The position numbers and the translations under genes were made by a program. This document shows positions 8,111 to 14,218 of a DNA stretch of 20,367 nucleotides, piece by piece. How positions within the stretch are numbered: the stretch's first letter is position 1; every line of letters starts with the position of its first letter. This DNA is from JBDTYT01 sp040005555 (GTDB lineage Bacteria > Actinomycetota > UBA4738 > HRBIN12). The DNA lies in the NCBI GenBank assembly GCA_040005555.1, contig JBDTYT010000027.1, forward strand, positions 1 to 20,367, read 5' to 3'. The notes beneath the pieces are model-generated. The model made no database searches. It had not been told where the DNA came from and saw only the letters and a program-made list of their open reading frames with translations.

Positions 8111-9040
8111 ATGGCGGCCTCGGGATCGAGCCGGCCGACGCTCGTGGTGCTCGGTGCGGTGAACGTCGACCTCGTCGTGCGCGGCGGAGCGCTACCGACG
8201 GCCGGGGAAACGGTGGTGGGAGGCGTCTTCGGCCGGCATCAGGGAGGCAAGGGTGGGAACCAGGCGGTGGCGGCCGCCCGGGCATTGCGCGGCGGTCCGG
8301 CAGAGGGCGCGGTGGTGTTCGTCGGTGCGGTGGGCGAGGACGATCTCGGACGTGAAGCGCTCGCGGGGCTCTCGGCCGAAGGGATCGACGTGCGTTCCAC
8401 GGGGGTGGTGAACGGTGTCGCGACCGGCGTGGCGCTCATCGTGGTGGACGACGCCGGCGAGAACCAGATCGCGGTCGCACCCGGCGCGAACGCCCGGGTC
8501 GGTCCCTCCGATGTGGACGCGGCGCTCACGGACCTCGAGGCCGGCAGCATCGTGCTGGCGAGCCTCGAGATCCCGCTTGCTTGCGTGCGGCGCGCCGCGG
8601 AGCGATGCCGCGACCTCGGCGCGACGTTCGTCCTCAACCCCGCACCGACCGTCTCCGGCACGGCGGATCTGCTGTCCTTCGCCTCCGTCGTGACGCCGAA
8701 CGTGGGCGAGCTCGCGGCGCTCGCCGGGGCGGCAGCGGGCGCCGGCGCACTCGCCCGACGACACCCGGGACTCCGCGTGATCGTGACGCGAGGGGCCGAG
8801 GGCGCCACCCTCAGCGACGAAGGAGGCGAACGGTCGTTCCCCGCTTCGACGGTCGACGTCACCGACACGACCGGAGCCGGCGACGCCTTCAACGGCGCAC
8901 TCGCCGCGGCGCTCCTCGAGGGCAGGCCCATCGAGGAGGCGGTCGCGCGAGCCGTGGCCGCGGCGGGGCGGTCGGTCATGCGGCCGGGCGCACGCGAGGG
9001 GATGCCCACGCGCGAGGAGATCGACCGAGCCCTCGGCTAG
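8111..9040 (+). CDS. rbsK: Ribokinase (PfkB family)
   Basis: A 309-residue PfkB-family sugar kinase that phosphorylates ribose, or a related sugar, at O5 with ATP in the cytoplasm. The signatures are strong: GGKGGNQA at 45-52 (substrate loop), NPAP at 176-179, TPNVGE at 195-200, TRGAEG at 226-231, and the anion hole with catalytic Asp258 in DTTGAGDAFNG (252-262). Length equals the family norm. The start is ATG at 8111, 12 bases after tetR; no clear ribosome site is seen, so it may depend on read-through from tetR. No ribose transporter is nearby, and its role in this cluster is unclear. Its TAG stop shares a CTAG with the stop of the convergent DinB-fold gene. Confidence 0.9.
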   Translation: MAASGSSRPTLVVLGAVNVDLVVRGGALPTAGETVVGGVFGRHQGGKGGNQAVAAARALRGGPAEGAVVFVGAVGEDDLGREALAGLSAEGIDVRSTGVVNGVATGVALIVVDDAGENQIAVAPGANARVGPSDVDAALTDLEAGSIVLASLEIPLACVRRAAERCRDLGATFVLNPAPTVSGTADLLSFASVVTPNVGELAALAGAAAGAGALARRHPGLRVIVTRGAEGATLSDEGGERSFPASTVDVTDTTGAGDAFNGALAAALLEGRPIEEAVARAVAAAGRSVMRPGAREGMPTREEIDRALG

Positions 9041-9477
9041 TCCCCCGCGGCCCGACGCACGTCGGGCAGATGCTCCTCATAGTGCTCGGTCGTCTCGCCC
9101 ACGAACCACTCGACGGCTGCATCGTCGATGGCCGGGAGTTCGTCCCAACCTGCGAGCGCGGCCGCGTGGGCGCTCAGCAAGCCGTCCCACACCTCGTCGG
9201 GGCTCATCGACATCGACTGCTCGGCGAAGCCGGCGTTGCGTGCGTCGATCACGTCGGTGCTCTCGTTCGGGTCCACGAACGTGCCGGCCCGCATCTCGGC
9301 GAGGTGGGCGACGAGATCCTCGAGCCAACCCGCGACGTGACGCACGACCGCCTTCAGCGTCCACCCCGGCACCGCGCCGGGCTCGTTCCAGCGCTCGCGG
9401 GGGATGGCCTGCAGGGCCGCCTCGAACTCGGCCCACCGGGTGCCCTCCTGCTCGGCGAGCTCGGTCTTGCGATCCAT
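9037..9477 (-). CDS. DinB/mycothiol-maleylpyruvate-isomerase-fold protein
   Basis: A 146-residue four-helix-bundle protein of the DinB/MDMPI-N class. Members bind a metal through three histidines, and some are thiol-dependent (mycothiol or bacillithiol) transferases or isomerases. Here His47 (RHVAGW), His132 and His136 (TEHYEEH) make the expected triad. The block PGWTLKAVVRHVAGW is typical of actinobacterial members. The start at 9477 is set by a TGATG junction, where the A of the acyl-CoA dehydrogenase TGA stop is also the A of this ATG. This means tight translational coupling. No reaction can be assigned. Confidence 0.82.
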   Translation of the reverse strand: MDRKTELAEQEGTRWAEFEAALQAIPRERWNEPGAVPGWTLKAVVRHVAGWLEDLVAHLAEMRAGTFVDPNESTDVIDARNAGFAEQSMSMSPDEVWDGLLSAHAAALAGWDELPAIDDAAVEWFVGETTEHYEEHLPDVRRAAGD

Positions 9478-10667
9478 CAGCCCACCAGCGCCCGTGCGCC
9501 GCGCTTGCCGAGCTGGTCGGCCACGATGTTGCGCTGGATCTCCGAGGTGCCTTCCCATATCCGGTCCACGCGTACCTCCCTGTAGAAACGCTCGGCGACG
9601 TTCTCCCGCATGTAGCCGCGGCCGCCGAAGATCTGCACAGCGCGATCGGCAACGCGTCCGGCCATCTCGCTCGCGTACAGCTTCACCATCGAGCAGTGCG
9701 CGTGCTGCACCTTCAGGTCGATACCTTCGTCGATCTCGTGCGCGGCGCGGTAGGTCATGAGGCGCGCCGCCCACAGCTCGGTGAGCGCGTCGGCGAGCAT
9801 GTGCTGGATCGCCTGGAAGCTCGCGATCGGCTGCCCGAACTGCACGCGTTCATGCGCGAACGCGTTCGCCTCCTCCACCAAGCGCTCCGCGGCGCCGCAG
9901 CAGCGCGCCGCGATCATCAAGCGCTCGTAGCGGAACCACTCGTACGTGAACGCCAGCCCGTCGCCCTCCTCACCGACCAGGTTCGTGGCAGGCACGCGGA
10001 CATCCTCGAAGGCCACGATCGCGTGGGTGTCGGCGTACGTGTGCATGTACGCCGGCTCCCGAACGAGCCGCACGCCCGGCGTGTCCTTGTCGACGAAGAA
10101 CATCGCGTGCGCTCCTTCGTTCGGTCCACCCACGATCTTGGCCTGGAAGAAGCAGTACGCGGCCATGTTGAACGAGGTCACGTGCATCTTCGTGCCGTTC
10201 AACACGTACCCGTCACCGTCGCGTCGGCCGGTCGCCTCGATCGCGTCCACGTCGGAGCCGGCGCCGGCCTCGGTGATCGCATAGCACTCGTGCATCTCGC
10301 CTCGGATCGAGGGCAGGATCCACCGCTCGAGCTGCTCCTTCGACACGACGGCGGGAGCCCACCCGGGCGGGGTATGCACGCACCACCCCAGGCCGTTCGT
10401 CACACGCCCGATCTGCTCGGAGACGAGGACCTGCTGGAAGGTCGTCATCCCGCCCCCACCGAGCTCCTTCGGCATGTTCATCGCGTACAGACCGAGTTCG
10501 ATCGCCATGCGGTGGTGACGCTCGCGGAGCTCGTCCGAGATCGGGCCACCGGCCATCTCGGCCTCGACCTCGTGCGGGATCAGCTCCTCGTCGACGAAGC
10601 GCCGAGCGGTGTCCTGGATCCGCCGGTCCTGCTCCGACATCGGATAGCTCGCCACGGAGCGGAGCAT
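9477..10667 (-). CDS. Acyl-CoA dehydrogenase
   Basis: A 396-residue FAD acyl-CoA dehydrogenase that makes the 2,3-enoyl-CoA and passes electrons to electron-transfer flavoprotein. Signature 1 is seen as ITEAGAGSDVDA. Signature 2 is QIFGGRGYMRENVAERFYRE followed by DRIWEGTSEIQR, where Glu372 is in the position of the catalytic base of medium- and short-chain enzymes. The chain-length or branched substrate cannot be told. The start is uncertain: ATG at 10667 is the longest, but ATG at 10640 gives a more usual N-terminus (SEQDRRIQDTARRFV). A TATGCT that could serve as a -10 box overlaps the first ATG, which favours the shorter form. A perfect palindrome (10677-10694) lies just upstream, so the gene should be under the shared TetR-type control. 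Confidence 0.92.
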   Translation of the reverse strand: MLRSVASYPMSEQDRRIQDTARRFVDEELIPHEVEAEMAGGPISDELRERHHRMAIELGLYAMNMPKELGGGGMTTFQQVLVSEQIGRVTNGLGWCVHTPPGWAPAVVSKEQLERWILPSIRGEMHECYAITEAGAGSDVDAIEATGRRDGDGYVLNGTKMHVTSFNMAAYCFFQAKIVGGPNEGAHAMFFVDKDTPGVRLVREPAYMHTYADTHAIVAFEDVRVPATNLVGEEGDGLAFTYEWFRYERLMIAARCCGAAERLVEEANAFAHERVQFGQPIASFQAIQHMLADALTELWAARLMTYRAAHEIDEGIDLKVQHAHCSMVKLYASEMAGRVADRAVQIFGGRGYMRENVAERFYREVRVDRIWEGTSEIQRNIVADQLGKRGARALVG

Positions 10668-10676
10668 ATCGCGCTG

Positions 10677-10694
10677 CCTGAACGACGATTCAGG
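10677..10694. promoter_or_regulatory. Palindromic operator, site B (acyl-CoA dehydrogenase)
   Basis: CCTGAACGACGATTCAGG has perfect 6-base arms (CCTGAA/TTCAGG) around CGACGA. It lies in the 50-base gap between the PLP enzyme stop and the acyl-CoA dehydrogenase start. It shares TGAACGACG with site A. Its position implies that the dehydrogenase has its own promoter here and is not only read through from the PLP enzyme gene. Confidence 0.6.
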
Positions 10695-10717
10695 GAGGAG
10701 ACGAACCCCGGCGGATC

Positions 10718-11761
10718 TCAGGAGATGAACTCGAGGCGGTCGCGGTTGGCGCGCAGTTGCTCGAGGGTGTGCGCGTCGATCGCGTGATCGCGCTCGGGCT
10801 CCTCCTCTGGATCGAAGCCCTCGCCGAACAGCTCGCCCGAGAGGTAACGCTGCCCTGTGTCGGGCACGACGGTGACGATCCTCGTGAACTCAGGATGCTT
10901 CGCGTGCACCTTCAGCGCCGCGACCACGTTGATGCCGGAGGACGGCCCGCACAGGAGCCCCTCCTCCCGCGCGAGGCGCCGGGCCATCTCGAGCGCTTCC
11001 TCCGTGGGGACCGTGACGATGCCGTCCATGAGCGAGAGGTCGAGGTTCGGCGCGATGATCCCGTCGCCGATCCCGGGCACGCCGTGGGTCCCCCATCGCT
11101 CCTCCGAGATCAAGGGGCACTCGGCGGGCTCAACCGCGAACACGTGGACCTTCGGGTCGCGGGCCTTCAACGCGCGCCCAACCCCGGTGATCCATCCACC
11201 CGTGCCTTGCGCGGCGACGACGGCATCGACCGCGCCCGCGGTCTGCTCCCAGATCTCCTGCCCCGAGACCATCTGCGCCTCCGGGTTGTCCGGGTTCTCG
11301 AACTCGCCGGGGAAGAAGTACCGCTCGGGATCCGCAGCGACGATCTCGTGGAGCCGCTCGAGAGCGAGGTCGATGTCGGTTCCGCTGCCCGGGGTGAGGA
11401 CGAGCTCGGCGCCGTACGCGGCGATCATCTTCTTGCGCTCCGCACTCATGCCCCGCGGCATGACGATGACGCACGGGTACCCCTTGATCGCTGCGACCGC
11501 CGAACACGCGATCCCGGCGTTCCCGGTCGTGCACTCGATCACGGTCATACCGGGTCGCAGATCGCCACGCTCCTCGGCCCGCTCGAGCATGTTTCTGTAG
11601 ATCCGGTCCTTCACGGACCCCGTAGGGCCGTACCACTCGATCTTCGCGAGGAGCTCGAGCTCGGGGGCGACCCTGCCCAGGCGCACGAGCGGCGTCCGGC
11701 CGACGGCATCCAGCAGGGAGGGCAGCGCCTCCGAGTAGGCGGTCCAGTCCGGCGTCGGCAT
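10718..11761 (-). CDS. Cysteine synthase-family PLP enzyme
   Basis: A 347-residue fold-type II PLP enzyme of the cysteine synthase/cystathionine beta-synthase family, which does beta-replacement or elimination on serine derivatives. The PLP lysine is Lys51 in PTGSVKDR. The substrate loop reads TTGNAG (78-83) where cysteine synthases usually have TSGNTG. The phosphate-binding loop is GTGGWITG (186-193), with Trp in place of the usual Thr or small residue. PSSGIN (273-278) is the pyrimidine-contacting serine region. The altered loops and the lack of sulfur genes nearby make ordinary cysteine synthesis uncertain. The start at 11761 has AGGAG nine bases upstream. Two overlapping palindromes (11797-11820) lie in its leader, pointing to shared control with the acyl-CoA dehydrogenase and FAD oxidoreductase. 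Confidence 0.87.
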   Translation of the reverse strand: MPTPDWTAYSEALPSLLDAVGRTPLVRLGRVAPELELLAKIEWYGPTGSVKDRIYRNMLERAEERGDLRPGMTVIECTTGNAGIACSAVAAIKGYPCVIVMPRGMSAERKKMIAAYGAELVLTPGSGTDIDLALERLHEIVAADPERYFFPGEFENPDNPEAQMVSGQEIWEQTAGAVDAVVAAQGTGGWITGVGRALKARDPKVHVFAVEPAECPLISEERWGTHGVPGIGDGIIAPNLDLSLMDGIVTVPTEEALEMARRLAREEGLLCGPSSGINVVAALKVHAKHPEFTRIVTVVPDTGQRYLSGELFGEGFDPEEEPERDHAIDAHTLEQLRANRDRLEFIS

Positions 11762-11796
11762 CGGGATGGGCTCCTGGCGAGAGGGGAAGGCCGGCC

Positions 11797-11815
11797 CGAT
11801 GAGTTTGACTCATCG
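11797..11815. promoter_or_regulatory. Perfect 19-base palindrome upstream of the PLP enzyme
   Basis: CGATGAGTTTGACTCATCG has perfect 8-base arms around TTG. It lies 36 bases upstream of the PLP enzyme start and overlaps the TGAACG-type site at 11805-11820. No T-tract follows, so it looks like an operator and not a terminator. The GTnnnAC core resembles FadR/GntR-type operators, but the binder is unknown. Confidence 0.5.
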
Positions 11816-11820
11816 TTCAA
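11805..11820. promoter_or_regulatory. Palindromic operator, site C (PLP enzyme)
   Basis: On the minus strand this reads TTGAACGATGAGTCAA, matching site A at 14 of 16 positions and keeping the TTGA/TCAA ends. It lies 44 bases upstream of the PLP enzyme ATG. It also contains the last codons of the broken iclR frame, which fits decay of that gene. Confidence 0.55.
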
Positions 11821-12196
11821 GCTCGGCGCAAGTCCTCCGCCGTGCGTGCTCGATGTCCCCGGTCAGGCGCCGGCGATGCGAGGTTCACCGTCTCGCGCGT
11901 GCGGTCGGCGAGCTCCTCCAGCGCCGGCCTCGCGAGTCGCGGGAGATCCAAACCGGCCATCGCGGCCCCGGCCAAGCCGATGAGCCCGAACCCGAGGCGG
12001 TACCGCTCGGAGACCCGGTCCCGTTCGACGAACCCCCGCTCGGCGAGTGTCGCCGCCAGACGCGAGGCCGTCGCCTTGTGCACGCCGAGCCGCCGCGACA
12101 GCTCGGTCACCCCGAGCTCCTCCGCCTCCCGATGAGCTCGAGGGTTCGCAGCGCGCGCGTCACCGACTGGAGACCGCTCCCTTTGGCGTTCCGCAT
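11817..12196 (-). pseudogene. Broken IclR-family regulator
   Basis: Starting at ATG 12196 the frame gives a normal IclR N-terminus, MRNAKGSGLQSVTRALRTL then ELIG, but then hits a stop. One base downstream of frame, the winged helix continues cleanly as ELGVTELSRRLGVHKATASR and on through LAERGFVERD to ETVNLA. Restoring one G in the GGG at 12128-12130 would join the two parts, so a single-base deletion is the simplest reading. The protein is also cut short: only about 120 of some 250 residues exist and the effector-binding domain is gone. A fragment in another frame, LTGDIEHARRRTCAELER, could be a remnant of the C-terminal helix, which would mean an internal deletion too. It is divergent from soxB, the place expected for the operon's own regulator. 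Confidence 0.75.
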
Positions 12197-12204
12197 GTCG
12201 CAAC
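12188..12204. promoter_or_regulatory. Imperfect dyad at the iclR start, possible old operator
   Basis: GTTCCGCATGTCGCAAC has 6-base arms matching at 5 of 6 positions. It covers the start codon of the broken iclR gene. IclR-type proteins often bind dyads near their own start, so this may be its former site. Weak evidence. Confidence 0.25.
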
Positions 12205-12369
12205 ACCCTTCCGCGGCGGTCGACGCCGCCGACGCTAGGTGGGGCCCTCCCGCGTGTCAATCCGGGCTCCTGCCGGTGCCGCGGTTGCGCCCGCCGCATC
12301 ACCGGTTTGACGCTGCCCTCCCGCTCGCGGACGCTGGTCCCCGACCGACGCCGCAACGCCGCGAGGCCG
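12197..12369. promoter_or_regulatory. Region between the iclR remnant and soxB
   Basis: This 173-base region must hold the sox promoter. It contains a GC-rich inverted repeat with GCGGCG (12213-12218) and CGCCGC (12224-12229) around GTCGA. A TTGACG at 12307-12312 could be a -35 box, but no convincing -10 follows. The TGAACG palindrome of the acyl-CoA genes is absent, so sox is probably outside that regulon. Confidence 0.35.
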
Positions 12370-13578
12370 ATGACCGATCACACGATGAGCTACTGGCGAG
12401 CCGCCGAGCCCCGGCGCTCCTACGACGTCGTCATCGTCGGTGGAGGTGGGCACGGCCTCGCCACCGCGTACTACCTCGCGAAGGTGCACGGCATCTCGGA
12501 CGTCGCCGTGCTCGAGAAGGGATGGCTCGGCGGCGGCAACATGGCCCGCAACACGACGATCATCCGCTCGAACTACCTGTGGGACGAGTCGGCCGCGATC
12601 TACGAACATTCGCTGAAGCTGTGGGAGGGGCTCGAGGGGGAGCTCGGCGCCGATATGCAGTTCAGCCAGCGAGGCGTGGTGAACCTCGCGCATGACCTCG
12701 GCGACGTGCGCTCCTCGATGCGGCGCGTGCATGCGAATCGCCTGAACGGTGTCGACGCCGAGTGGCTCTCGACCGAGCAGGTGCACGAGCTCTGCCCGAT
12801 CGTGAACGTCTCGCCCGACGTTCGGTACCCGGTGCTCGGCGGCACGCTCCAGCGCCGAGGCGGGGTCGCTCGTCACGACAAGGTCGCGTGGGGGTACGCG
12901 TCCGCGGCGGACCGGCTCGGTGTGGATCTCGTCGAACACTGCGAGGTCACGGGGTTCGTTCGAGGGACCGGTGGGCGCGTCGAGGGCGTCGAGACCTCGA
13001 GCGGCACGATCCGTGCTTCGAGGGTGGCGCTCGCCGCGGCGGGACACACGTCGGTGCTCGCCTCGATGGTCGAGCTCCGGCTGCCGCTGCAATCCCATCC
13101 GCTCCAGGCCCTGGTGTCGAACTTGTACGAGCCCGTGCTCGACTGCGTCTTGATGTCGAACGCGGTGCATGTGTACGTGTCCCAGGCCGATAAAGGCGAG
13201 CTGGTGATGGGCGCGGGGATCGACAGCTACAACGGGTACGCGCAGCGCGGCTCGTTCCACGTGATCGAGCACCAGATGGCCGCCGCGCTCGAGCTGTTCC
13301 CGATCTTCGCGCAGGCCAAGCTGCTGCGGACCTGGGCGGGGATCGTCGACGTGTGCCCCGACGCCTCGCCGATCCTCGGCACCACGCCGATCGAGGGTCT
13401 GTACCTCAACTGCGGCTGGGGCACAGGCGGGTTCAAGGCGACGCCCGGCTCGGGCTGGGTATACGCGGACACGATCGCGAACGAACGTCCGCACCCGCTC
13501 GCGCTACCGTTCGCGCTCGATCGGTTCACGACCGGAGCGCTCATCGACGAGCACGGCGCCGCGGCGGTCGCGCACTGA
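12370..13578 (+). CDS. soxB: Sarcosine oxidase beta subunit
   Basis: The 402-residue beta subunit of heterotetrameric sarcosine oxidase, which carries the site where sarcosine is oxidised to glycine and a methylene unit. The FAD fold is at 20-40 (VVIVGGGGHGLATAYYLAK), followed by VLEKGWLGGGN (48-57), a block diagnostic for this subunit. The histidine that carries covalent FMN in characterised enzymes is present as His169 in ARHDKVAWG. The C-terminal block LNCGWGTGGFKATPGSG is intact. The start is ATG 12370; the TTG at 12307 only adds an Arg-rich stretch unlike the family. An ATG at 12385 is also possible. It heads the sox operon and its TGA overlaps the next ATG. Confidence 0.95.
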   Translation: MTDHTMSYWRAAEPRRSYDVVIVGGGGHGLATAYYLAKVHGISDVAVLEKGWLGGGNMARNTTIIRSNYLWDESAAIYEHSLKLWEGLEGELGADMQFSQRGVVNLAHDLGDVRSSMRRVHANRLNGVDAEWLSTEQVHELCPIVNVSPDVRYPVLGGTLQRRGGVARHDKVAWGYASAADRLGVDLVEHCEVTGFVRGTGGRVEGVETSSGTIRASRVALAAAGHTSVLASMVELRLPLQSHPLQALVSNLYEPVLDCVLMSNAVHVYVSQADKGELVMGAGIDSYNGYAQRGSFHVIEHQMAAALELFPIFAQAKLLRTWAGIVDVCPDASPILGTTPIEGLYLNCGWGTGGFKATPGSGWVYADTIANERPHPLALPFALDRFTTGALIDEHGAAAVAH

Positions 13579-13604
13579 TGCGCGCGGACGGAGCGGTGCA
13601 CTGA
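13578..13604 (+). other. Possible 8-residue coupling micro-ORF
   Basis: ATG at 13578 shares its A with the soxB TGA. It encodes MRADGAVH, and its own TGA shares its A with the ATG of the next gene at 13604. Two TGATG junctions in a row therefore link soxB to the MmcQ/YjbR gene. The sequence GCACTGATGC occurs at both junctions. A GGAG (13590-13593) inside it can serve the downstream ATG directly, so the micro-ORF may be chance. Confidence 0.25.
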
Positions 13605-13945
13605 TGCAGGCGAGAACCGTTCGCAAGCTCGCGCTCTCGCTCCCCGAGGCCGAGGAGCGAGAGACATGGGGGACGGCCACGTTCCGCGTGCGCAACAAGA
13701 TCTTCGTGATGTTCGGCGAAGGCGGGAAGGAAGCCTGGGTGAAGTCGACCCACGACGAGCAGCGCGCCCTCATCGCGATGGATCCCGACACGTTCTCGTT
13801 CCCGCCGTACGTCGGGCCGAGCGGCTGGGTCGGCGTCCGGTTCGGCGGTGTGGACGCCGGCGAGATGGAGGAACTCATCACCGAGGCGTGGCGGATGACC
13901 GCGCCGAAGCGGCTCGTGAAGGCGTTCGACGGCGGGATCGCGTAG
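13604..13945 (+). CDS. MmcQ/YjbR-family protein inside the sox operon
   Basis: A 113-residue MmcQ/YjbR-like (DUF419) protein. These small cytoplasmic proteins have a CyaY-like or double-wing DNA-binding-type fold and mostly no defined role. Family features are the opening VRKLALSLPEAEERETWG, then FRVRNKIFVMF, the WVKS strand and the closing WRMTAPKRLVKAF. A GGAG ten bases upstream supports the start at 13604. The TAG stop is followed directly by the soxD ATG, so it is translated as part of the sox operon. Characterised sox operons run soxB-soxD-soxA-soxG, so this is an extra gene. It might be an accessory factor or a passenger; sequence alone does not tell. Confidence 0.85.
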   Translation: MQARTVRKLALSLPEAEERETWGTATFRVRNKIFVMFGEGGKEAWVKSTHDEQRALIAMDPDTFSFPPYVGPSGWVGVRFGGVDAGEMEELITEAWRMTAPKRLVKAFDGGIA

Positions 13946-14218
13946 ATGCTGCTCGTCCCCTGTCCGTACTGCGGCCCCCGCGACGAGACCGAGTTCCGCT
14001 ACGGCGGGCAGGCGCACGTGAACTACCCCGTCGACCCCGAGTCGCTCTCGGACGCGGCGTGGGCCGACTTCCTGTTCATGCGCGATAACCCGAGGGGCGA
14101 CTTCGCCGAGCGCTGGTTCCACACGGCGGGATGCCGGCGGTGGTTCAACGCTGTGCGCGATACGTCCACGTACGAGTTCCGAGTCGTGTACCGGGTCGAC
14201 GAGGAGCCGCCGAGATGA
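13946..14218 (+). CDS. soxD: Sarcosine oxidase delta subunit
   Basis: The 90-residue delta subunit, a small zinc protein needed for assembly of the sarcosine oxidase complex. The opening MLLVPCPYCGPRDETEF is diagnostic. The zinc ligands known from the crystal structure of the Stenotrophomonas enzyme are all here at the same numbers: Cys6, Cys9, His59 and Cys63. Length is at the family norm. It starts immediately after the MmcQ/YjbR stop codon and ends in an ATGA overlap with soxA. Confidence 0.95.
   Translation: MLLVPCPYCGPRDETEFRYGGQAHVNYPVDPESLSDAAWADFLFMRDNPRGDFAERWFHTAGCRRWFNAVRDTSTYEFRVVYRVDEEPPR

Noticed and set aside
10166..10182. TTGAACGAGGTCA, resembling the TGAACG operator
   Set aside because: It lies inside the acyl-CoA dehydrogenase coding region, and its half-site spacing differs from the four intergenic sites.
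12235..13494. Minus-strand open frame opposite soxB
   Set aside because: Antisense to a clear soxB; no recognisable domain.
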